Below, piece after piece: positions 56,661 to 64,000 of a DNA stretch of 64,000 nucleotides. Position 1 is the stretch's first letter, and each line of letters starts with the position of its first letter. Position numbers and translations under genes: made by a program. Below the pieces are notes generated by a model. The model saw nothing but the letters and a program-made list of their open reading frames with translations. It was not told the origin of the DNA and did no database searches. The stretch comes from Phellopilus nigrolimitatus (lineage: Eukaryota > Basidiomycota > Agaricomycetes > Hymenochaetales > Hymenochaetaceae): NCBI GenBank assembly GCA_021029095.1, contig JAJOHG010000089.1, forward strand, positions 46,285 through 110,284, written 5' to 3'.

Positions 56661-57440
56661 TGCATGCCCACCCGCTATCTCCGCCGCTACCACACCCGAA
56701 GAGAACCGTCGACACCCCACAGCTACACTCAATTCGCAACCGCTCGGCTACCATCACGTCCCCGACCCCACTAGGTCCTCTCACAAAGACATGAATGCGC
56801 ATATGCGCACGGCAAGTTGACCCACGCGGCACTGGTGGCTGCCATATGTTGTGTTCCAATTTGACAAGAACGAGGTCGAAACAACCCACTGGAGAGTGGA
56901 CAGGAGAGCGGCAGAGGACAGCGGTGGAATGCACAAGGTACGTACTCGTGTCCTCTCCTGTGCCCCACGCGCGGTACTCAGCCCGCACAGGCCGTCTAGT
57001 AGAGCTGTGAGATCCGACCGTTTCGTGGACACTTGTGCAACATCAATATTGTAGTAGAGTAGTATTGAATAAACACAGTTAATTACTATCAGGCAACATC
57101 GGAAATCTGTTAAAAATAAGATATAAATGCTGCGCACAATCGAGACAATACAGTCCGGTGCGGAACCAGAATAGAAAAAGGGACCCAAGTCTGCATCGTG
57201 CGAGTGGAAACAGGCGTCACACAGGGAGTGCACAACAGAATGATTTTTCACGAGCTCTACGTACAGCACAAGCACATCATTTTTACATGAAAACGTAGCC
57301 TAGACACAGGCCATACCAACGGAAAACAAAGAAAGGAGACACGAACAAAAACTAAATCAAAAACGTGAAAATACGTAGCGAAAAGCTCGCGAGGAAAAGT
57401 GTGACCTGTGGCGGTGCTATGTGGTTATGTTGACCCCCCT
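56661..57440. other. No gene recognised
   Basis: Mixed-composition sequence after the Ca2+-ATPase copy. ORFs near 56,795-57,054 have no recognisable motif. Confidence 0.35.
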
Positions 57441-57479
57441 GTAACAAAGTAGTTTGTACACTTTTTGTACACTTACGGC

Positions 57480-58010
57480 ACTTTCCGGGCCATTTTTGGG
57501 AGCGAAGCTCCCATTTACACGGATAGGGGCTCCCAAAAAGCTATCACGTGATGTGTTGCGTGTGGCTGTGTGGCCCCCCCCCCCCGTGAGAACTACCCAT
57601 GATGGTGCGTGCCTTCGAGGTATGTAGGTCGTCTCCCTTCTCTTTCTTTCCCTCCTTCCGCAAAAAAATCCTGAGCCCAGCAAATAAATCTTGCACTTTT
57701 GCTTGCAAAAAATAATAAAAATATTTGGGGAGCAAATTACCAGGATATGGTTCCCAAAAGTCTATCATGGAGGTTGCCCATCCCGTGAGAACTCATTATG
57801 ATGCTGCGAGCCGCTGCATGTATGCTTTCCTCTTCCTTTCCTCCTTCCACACTTGACCTCCTGATCTTAGCAAATAAAATTTTCACTTTGCTTACAAAAT
57901 TAAATAAGGGCTAGTGAGAAAAAAATTGGACTTACCGGCCTCCCTAAAGCGTGTCACGTGACCTGGGACTGTGTGGTCCCTTACGTGAGAACTTGCTCTG
58001 TGTCTTGGGC
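57480..58010 (+). repeat. Repeat cluster with GGGAGC-GAA-GCTCCC hairpin and GTGAGAACT units
   Basis: The first copy (57,495-57,620) has the hairpin, GGGGCTCCCAAAAAGCTATC, a 12-base C-run (57,574-57,585) and GTGAGAACTACCCATGATGG. Degenerate copies of the GTGAGAACT segment follow at about 57,790 and 57,980. It is homologous in inverse orientation to 13,280-13,440. Confidence 0.7.
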
Positions 58011-58328
58011 CATCTCTCTGCACATTGAAGCATACAAAAGCTGACATTACTAGTGGGGATTTTAAACCATTACTTTTGGTTACATCACACTGAAAATATA
58101 AAATCAATGGTAATAGAGAGCTAAAATGAAAGAGCTCAGAATAAGCCTTAGTCACACACACGCTTCGCTCCCCCCTAATATGTGGGCACCCCACATATAA
58201 ATTCATGTTTTGTAATGTGACCGTGACAGATTACACAGCCACTGGGGGTGAAAACGCTAAGTGTGAAAGAACGCTTCCCTTTACAGGAATCGCAAAAAGC
58301 GACCAAATAGATTAGTAGATATTCCTAT

Positions 58329-58690
58329 TAGTGCTGCCGGAAGGTGAGGTCACCTTAAGGTAGATTTCACCTTACCTTATGCACTAACCATATCGGGCAC
58401 CTTAAGGTACCTTAAGCTGACCTTAAGGTACCTTAAGGTGGATGATCTTACGTTCCCAATGCGGTTGCTAGGTCACACCGCGGGTTGCTGTCAAAATTTC
58501 CCCGCCAAAACATGTGACTGATCTGTGACAGAAGAACGTTCTGTTTGATGACAAACAACTCCGCGTAGTAGCGCGCGACGGCGACCTTAAGGTACCTTAA
58601 GGTGAGGTGACCTTAAGGTGACCTTAAGGTGATTAAGGTGCTTACAAATCCACCTTAAGGTCACCTTCACCTTACCTTCCGGCAGCACTA
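58329..58690. mobile_element. 362-bp MITE rich in CCTTAAGG, 8-bp target duplication
   Basis: Ends TAGTGCTGCCGGAAGGTGAGG-like and complement CCGGCAGCACTA. The flanking duplication ATTCCTAT lies at 58,321-58,328 and 58,691-58,698. The interior is dominated by palindromic ACCTTAAGGT units. The TA-G start and 8-bp duplication fit the hAT superfamily. No ORF. Confidence 0.92.
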
Positions 58691-58859
58691 ATTCCTATTC
58701 TGATTTTCTATGACCCGTCCTCCGACTTCAAATGGTCTAGTTCGGCGTGCACTGAAAAGCTCAGTCGTCTCTGCGTTTTGGGAGCCTTCTGGTCTACGGT
58801 ATACCTTAGAGAAGGCCACCAGTTCAGTATTCATAATAATAAGATGCCAAGAAAGACGT

Positions 58860-60092
58860 ACCGCTGCTCTTGGCAGACGAAGCTCTCGGGCGCGCCCTCC
58901 CAATCGTCCAGGACATATGCGAGCCAGGCCCGTCCTCCTCGTCCTTGTCCGGACCAAATAGGTCGAGCACGAACTGCGCATGGCTCACCTCCGCGTACGT
59001 CGTCACACATCGTGGGTTCAGGAGGATCCGCGCCGCGCGGAATACGCCGCTCGGGATGGAGAACGCGTCCGCCAGCGCATCGTCCTCGCCTGCCGCGGCG
59101 TCGTCCGCCTCGCCCTCCCCCGTGTCCGGCATCGCGTCGAAGTCCGAGCCCACGTTCACGTCCGAATCATCTTGCGGCCGCTGGCGCTGCGCGTGCCCGC
59201 CTTCGTCTGCGCGCCTTCCACGCTCGTTCTCTACGCGCTTTGCTTGCTTGTCCTCCTCTGCGCGATTTGCTTGCTCATCCTCCTCTGAGCGATTTGCTTC
59301 TTCGCCGTCCTCCACAGCCTCCTCTGCAGCCTCCTCCGCGCGCTTCGCGTGCCTCCGGCGTGCGTCCGCACCGGCTGCGACTGCGGCCTCCATGGGCCCC
59401 ATCCGACGTTGAATGCAAGCCCGAGTCGCCGCCGCCAGAAGCAGCCTTGCTCACCGCGCCCGCACGCTCCTCAATGGCAGAAGTACGCCTGCGAACTGTC
59501 GAGGCACGGCGCTTCGGGGGCGCGGCGCGACGCGGCGTCCGTTGTGCTGAGGTTCGCGACCTGTGCGCCCGCGCGGTAGCGCAGGCTGGTGTAGTACGGG
59601 GTCGACGACGTGCGTGCCGGACTCGTGGAAGAAGACCTGGAATGGGAGGTGCTGCGCGAAGCGCGCGACGCTGGCGGGGTCGAGCAGCGGGCCTGCAGAG
59701 GTGGCGGAGGACGACTTGGACTTTCTAAACTGGTCGCCGTTGATGTCGCGTGTGCGCCAGCGGTCGGAGAAGATGAAGAAGCCGTTGTACTCGGCCTAGC
59801 CCATGCCGCACGCCATCGCGGCGTTGTTCGCCTAGCTGACCATGATCGTCTTGAAGATGTCGTTCGTGCACGTGAAGCCCATGAGCCAGATGATGCGGTG
59901 GAACTTGACTTTGCGTTTCTGCTAGAGCTCGTAGAGCGGCTCGAGGATGAGGTTGCGTGTGTGCGCCTCCTCGAGGGGATAGTACGCTGCGGCCGGGCCT
60001 TCCGTTGTGGGCGGGACCTTGCGTATGCGGAAGGGCACGCCGAGCAGAGTCAGCACGGCCTCGCACAGGTCGAGGAGCGTCTCGGTGGAGTC
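58860..60092 (-). pseudogene. CAP59-type (GT69) mannosyltransferase gene, inactivated
   Basis: The minus strand reads DSTETLLDLCEAVLTLLGVP, RNLILEPLYEL, KVKFHRIIWLMGFTCTNDIF, AEYNGFFIFSDRWRTRDING, HLPFQVFFHESGTHVVDP, APEAPCLDSSQAYFC, an acidic low-complexity insert, then FRAARILLNPRCVTTYAEVS. This order matches fungal CAP59/CMT1-like alpha-1,3-mannosyltransferases of family GT69, which build cell-surface glycans. At least three in-frame TAG codons interrupt it (after EPLYEL, after TIMVS, and before AEYNGF). Its N-terminus is replaced at about 60,092 by NUP107 sequence on the same strand. Confidence 0.7.
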
Positions 60093-60850
60093 TGGTGGTC
60101 GTACCACGTGCGGCACGCGGCCTTGAGTACGACAGAGGAGGTGGGCGAGGGCACGAGGGCGGCGTACAGTGCGCGGTCCGGTTCGGAGAGTAGAGCTGTT
60201 CGCACGAGTGAGTTGGGTTGGGTTGTTGGAGGAGAATGGGAAAAGAAGGGCTGGCGTACGTTGAGCGCTGCACGCATGCAGGTCTGCTTCCAGAGCTTCC
60301 GGCACTTGCTCCCTGACCAGATGTCTGCGAAGTCGGAGTCGGCGTCCGCATTCTCTTCGTCTTCTGGTTCGTTCGCTGACTACCATATTAGGAAGATGTT
60401 CAAGATATCTGAAAGCGGAGCATCATACCTATAGTGCGCCATAGGAAAAGCAGGGACTCGCGGATGCTTGCGGCTCGCCAGGGTCGGGTCGGCGTGTTCT
60501 CTGGTACAAGTCGATGGCATCTTCCAATCAACCTGCACATTATGTACCCGTATAGCGCTTGCGCGAGGGCCTTTTCGTAGTTCTATGGAAGAGTAGTTCT
60601 ATGGAAGACAATCCAGTTTGAGAGCTTAAGAAGATACAGAAAACACGTACCGCATCGTCCGCAGACAACACCTTGCCGCCGTCGTCCCTGCTTCCCACAT
60701 CAGGGTCGAGCTCGCTCACGAGCGTATCCATCTCCTTGTTATCGGTGCGCAAGGCCTGGAGGAGACGTAAACGCGTAAATTTCCAGTATGGCGCGGTGGT
60801 TTCAGGCGCGTGAGGCTCGGGCGCGTGTCGTGAAGTCACTCGCGGGCGAC
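60093..60850 (-). pseudogene. NUP107/Nup84 nucleoporin gene fragment
   Basis: The minus strand reads KFTRLRLLQALRTDNKEM, then after an intron NYEKALAQALYGYIM, AG-stop-LEDAIDLYQRTRRP, RPWRAASIRESLLF, then IWSGSKCRKLWKQTCMRAA, and after an intron PDRALYAALVPSPTSSVVLK, AACRTWYDH. This matches the alpha-solenoid of NUP107-family nucleoporins, where AGRLEEAI, QPWRAAS and CRTWEDxLW are conserved. A TGA replaces the Arg codon in AGRLE, and frame changes follow. Homology stops in CRTWYDH, exactly where GT69 sequence begins. Confidence 0.55.
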
Positions 60851-61439
60851 AACAAGTTCACTGAGCAGCGGGGAGTGGAGCAGGATAAGCTGCGCGAGCG
60901 TCGCGGTCGGCGTGTGTGGATTTCGATGGAGCAAGGCCTTGGCGGGGAGCGGGAGGGCGGGAGGGCGGACTCGGTTTTGTGCGCGCTGTGCCGACGTGAG
61001 CTGCTTGCGCTACAGCAGACTAAGTGTTACTTACGACATGAGAGTTTGGAGGAGATTCCAGGTTTTGCTCTCTAGCCGGAGCATACATGTATTTCACCGC
61101 GGGAGCTCTCGAAGATGCTCCGAGGCATCCTCGAGTCTTTTCTTGCACGCGTTGAGACGGGGTGCGAAGCCAGTCTCCGGGTCGAGCACAGCGGACATGT
61201 CAAGGCACTTGTCGCGGCACGTCTGCCGAGAGCACATAGAAGGAAGTCGTGTCCATGTTGGTGTCGGTGTCGGTGTCGGCGTCGGTGTCAGCGTTTGCGT
61301 TCAGACGTGGCACGCGTGGGTTGTGACCACTCTCTGAATCTCACTTCTACCTCTCTTACATGTATATATACTAAAGCAAATGGAACAAAAATAAAAGCAG
61401 GAATCGTGACATGCCATGCGTAGCAATGGCCCACTAACC

Positions 61440-61521
61440 GAAGTTTATTTGCTTGAAACCCTAATATGTGTTCAATAATGCCGTATGCCGCATTTACGAC
61501 CGTATGCGACCGTATTCTACG
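61440..61521 (+). repeat. Truncated piece of the TAGGGCTCCGC MITE
   Basis: It matches the interior of 26,619-27,295 (about 27,100-27,180), including CCCTAATATGTGTTCAATAA and the ACCGTATTCTACGGG end. No terminal repeats remain. Confidence 0.75.
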
Positions 61522-61844
61522 GGCAAGTTCTCGTCCCGCGTCATGTCGATGAGGTGAGCGCATTTCCGGCTGGCACGCGCCCTCAAGGCACAGGAATGCC
61601 CGCGCATACATGCAAACGCGCAGAACGGGTTTTTGAGTTCAATTATCTCCATTTTGCATGATGTAAGCTGCAAAATACTCGGGCATATGCATGAGCGTGC
61701 GGTCTGGCGCACAACAGGCTGGGCACAGGCGACCTCGTTGAAGAAAATGCCAATGAGAAAAGGGATTCTTGATTGCACGGGCGGAGGCGCGCCGTCGACC
61801 TCCATTTGATTACCGTGGTTGCTATTCGTCATGCGTAAATGGTC
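61522..61844 (-). pseudogene. Small unrecognised ORF remnant
   Basis: The minus-strand frame 61,494-61,832 opens MTNSNHGNQMEVDGAPPPVQ. The start looks protein-like but no family is recognised. It runs into the truncated MITE. Confidence 0.2.
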
Positions 61845-61963
61845 TTGGAGGTCTATTTGGCCGATTTTTTAATTTCGCCCTCAAAATGTCAGAACAGTGG
61901 TTTTACATGGTAGTTCTGACACTTTGAGGGCGAAATTAAAAAATAGGCCAAGTAGACCTCCAA
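61845..61963. repeat. 119-bp hairpin with about 50-bp arms
   Basis: The left arm starts TTGGAGGTCTATTTGGCCGA and includes AATTTCGCCCTCAAAATGTC; the right arm is its complement with about four mismatches. The loop is about 17 nt. It may be a tiny foldback element or a source of small RNA. Confidence 0.75.
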
Positions 61964-63271
61964 GCCCATATAACCCGAGTATTTTCCAGCTTAAATTATG
62001 CAAAACGGAGGAGAATTGAGCTCAAAAACTCGTTCTGTAACTTTTCTTTCGCTCATGAGCAGTAAAAATTCCGTTTTTGGTAGACATGTAAACAAGTACA
62101 AATGCACACTCTTTTGGCAGGCGTTGCCTCCCCCCAACATCAGCTCCTCCTTTAAACCCCTCATCACGACCTATCGGTTGTCCATCCTGCATTTGACGTG
62201 CTACTTTCCCTTTCACTTTCCTTTTCAAACTGCTAAAGCGGCTTGGCTAATTTGGGCGAGCCGTGAAAGCGTCTTGCAGCTCTCGCGTTCGACGTTGGCT
62301 AATTTGGGCAATGTCGAGCAAGGGTTTTGCCTTTTGTTTTCTCTGTATCTTGCCTCTTCTACACGTCCCTTTTAGCTCTCTTGTGAACGCCAGGACTCTT
62401 CTGTCCTAGCACTGGGGCCCTCTCTCGCGATCACACATCAAATTGGCCGCTTTTGCGTTCTACGTCACTTCAAAATAGATTGTGTTGACCTTGGGAGGTG
62501 CGCGCTGCAAGAAACTAACTTCGAATCTGTCGTCGGACAAAATCGCAGGGATATACGTTAGTAAAATCAAATCGTCTGAATGGTAATCTAATTGCATTAG
62601 TATTGTATGCAGAGGTCGTGCCGAGTGTGTATGACACAAAGTTCGAGTTAGGCAGCTTCCAGATCCTGATCGACCGGAGAAGCTTGAAGCTATCCTTGTA
62701 TTCGTTGGACCAAATCAGCCGAAGGTAGTGAAGAAGTAAGCAGGTGAGGATTTCCGCGTCGAGGAAGAAATGCGGAGGGGGTTCTCGTTCAGATGGCGCC
62801 GGGGCTCGAGAAGCACGCTTTCCTATGGCCAGCTCCACGACTTGATTGATGAAAGCTGCATATTGAGTACGCTCGCAAGCTCCTTCACGATGGTAGGATT
62901 TCGGTCGGCGTCGTCTGCTTGTTGCCAGAGAGGTCATTGGACTGAAGAACGGACTCGATGACATTTTCGATCTCACTCGACTGGATCGTAGCGCATGCCC
63001 AGCGTACGCTTATCGAGCTTGACCAAAAAGCGCGAGTAGTGGTAGACTGATGAAAGACGGTTGACCCTTTTTAACAATTCAAATTGAAAGTGCGCCTTCA
63101 TACGTGGATGCAGCACGGATCAGCCGTTGTGGAATTTGATCGCTATATTTAGGAAACAGTCCGAACCGCGAGTGCGCAGTTTGGAACCATGTTACGTAAG
63201 GTAATTTGTACCACGAGTCCACGTGACAGCGGCCACATTGGGCTACACTTCATCTCAAAAGTACATTCATA
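61964..63271. other. Unidentified sequence with a possible minus-strand coding remnant
   Basis: The minus-strand frame 62,515-62,976 contains HFFLDAEILTCLLLHYLRLI and YKDSFKLLRSIRIWKLPNSN, and a neighbouring frame reads YHYSRFLVKLDKRTLGMRYD (about 63,000-63,050). Composition is protein-like, with probable introns, but no family is recognised. Confidence 0.3.
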
Positions 63272-63977
63272 CAGTCGAACTTCTGCTAATGCATACTCCT
63301 CGTGCTGCATAACCTCCCAAAATGCATAGACTTTGGCTTCCACCGAGTCGCTAGTTAGAAAATGCCTATAAGATAATGCATAAAATTCATAATGCATAAT
63401 GCAAACCTGTATGCAGTAATTAAAATGGGGATATGTATTATGTGAGGTATCTCGCCTGCACAAAATTTGGTGCTTGGCAAACACGTTTTGTGTTCTCACA
63501 CATCTTCATGACAAGGCATTTTCAACTACAGAGGAAAATGGACTGCCCAAGAAATTGTAGAGCAAGTTCGCAACACGGTGGAGGCTGAAGCATGAAGGTG
63601 GCAATGTCAATGGGCTTGACAATGAGCTGCCTGCAAATTGTTAATATCACCAGTCTGCATGCCAGTCAATAAGGGAGCTGGAGCAGTTCTGCGTGTGTTA
63701 TTCTGAGCCGATGTTTCAGCAGGCTTGCGGCCATCTTCACATGCTTAGATTGCAATACAGACCAAGCAGATGGCAAACTTGAAGCAACCGGATAGCAGTC
63801 GATTTTTCGCCACAATCTTTCATTCGCATTTTGTGATTACCTGTTTCCCTATTATACAACACCTATAGCTAGTGTTTTGATTACGTGCTAATTTGTGCAT
63901 TTCTCATAGTACATAACCTCTCGTAATGCATGCAAAACCTTTCCACCGAACTCTATGCATTAGCAGAAGTTCGACTG
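63272..63977. mobile_element. 706-bp MITE, TIR CAGTCGAACTTCTGCTAATG, TA-flanked
   Basis: Inverted repeats CAGTCGAACTTCTGCTAATG and complement lie at the two ends, with TA at 63,270-63,271 and 63,978-63,979. Both ends repeat ATAATGCATA, as in the element at 8,088-8,689. The TIR start is typical of pogo/Fot1-type elements. No transposase. Confidence 0.85.
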
Positions 63978-64000
63978 TATATAAAAGCGGTCAGATACCG

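Overview
The window is nuclear DNA of a filamentous fungus, most likely a basidiomycete of the Agaricomycetes. The evidence is many short introns (about 50-75 nt, GT..AG), GC-rich codons in the two intact genes, and recognisable fungal proteins: a PMC1-type Ca2+-ATPase, a C2H2 zinc-finger factor, a CAP59-type mannosyltransferase, a ZZ zinc-finger protein and a hAT transposase. There is no bacterial operon logic.

Only two genes look intact. They are divergent neighbours: a P-type Ca2+-ATPase (13,672-18,517, minus strand, six exons, about 1,512 aa) and a C2H2 zinc-finger transcription factor (19,058-20,710, plus strand, four exons). Almost everything else is gene debris or transposons. I could name pieces of a ZZ zinc-finger protein, a cyclic-nucleotide phosphodiesterase (two separated halves), a nicotinamide N-methyltransferase-like enzyme, SEC24, plasma-membrane H+-ATPase, an SPF30-like splicing factor, RPL7, RPSA, a BAR-domain protein, RPS26, a DNMT1-like DNA methyltransferase (two halves), RPN2, possibly MED14, ATP-citrate lyase, a second partial Ca2+-ATPase, GT69/CAP59 and NUP107. 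Several fragments abut each other with no spacer and in opposite orientations. Several keep their introns, so they were copied or moved as DNA, not as reverse transcripts.

Layout. 1-4,600: decayed ZZ gene between two blocks of GATCACTAGTGATC palindromes. 4,900-6,560: 3' half of the phosphodiesterase. 6,560-11,270: mostly empty, with one TA-flanked MITE. 11,271-13,440: mosaic of methyltransferase, phosphodiesterase 5' half, SEC24, H+-ATPase and a repeat. 13,672-20,710: the two intact genes. 20,753-22,515: MITE with other MITEs nested inside. 24,386-25,193: SPF30-like pseudogene. 25,483-34,804: a hAT element holding a MITE (8-bp target duplication) and a 4.4-kb element with about 0.6-kb terminal inverted repeats (8-bp target duplication) that carries gene-like fragments. 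34,805-38,660: RPL7/RPSA/BAR mosaic, nested MITEs, RPS26 remnant. 39,640-41,260: 1.6-kb palindrome. 42,084-46,280: split methyltransferase with foldback elements. 46,530-51,484: RPN2 and MED14-like remnants and a foldback element with a tRNA-like core. 52,427-56,660: polyglutamine ORF, ATP-citrate lyase and Ca2+-ATPase fragments. 57,440-58,690: repeats and a CCTTAAGG MITE. 58,860-60,850: NUP107 and GT69 remnants joined directly. 61,440-64,000: MITEs and unidentified sequence.

The window reads as a rearrangement and gene-capture hotspot beside an ordinary two-gene island. All identifications come from reading the sequence and remembered family motifs; no database search was run.
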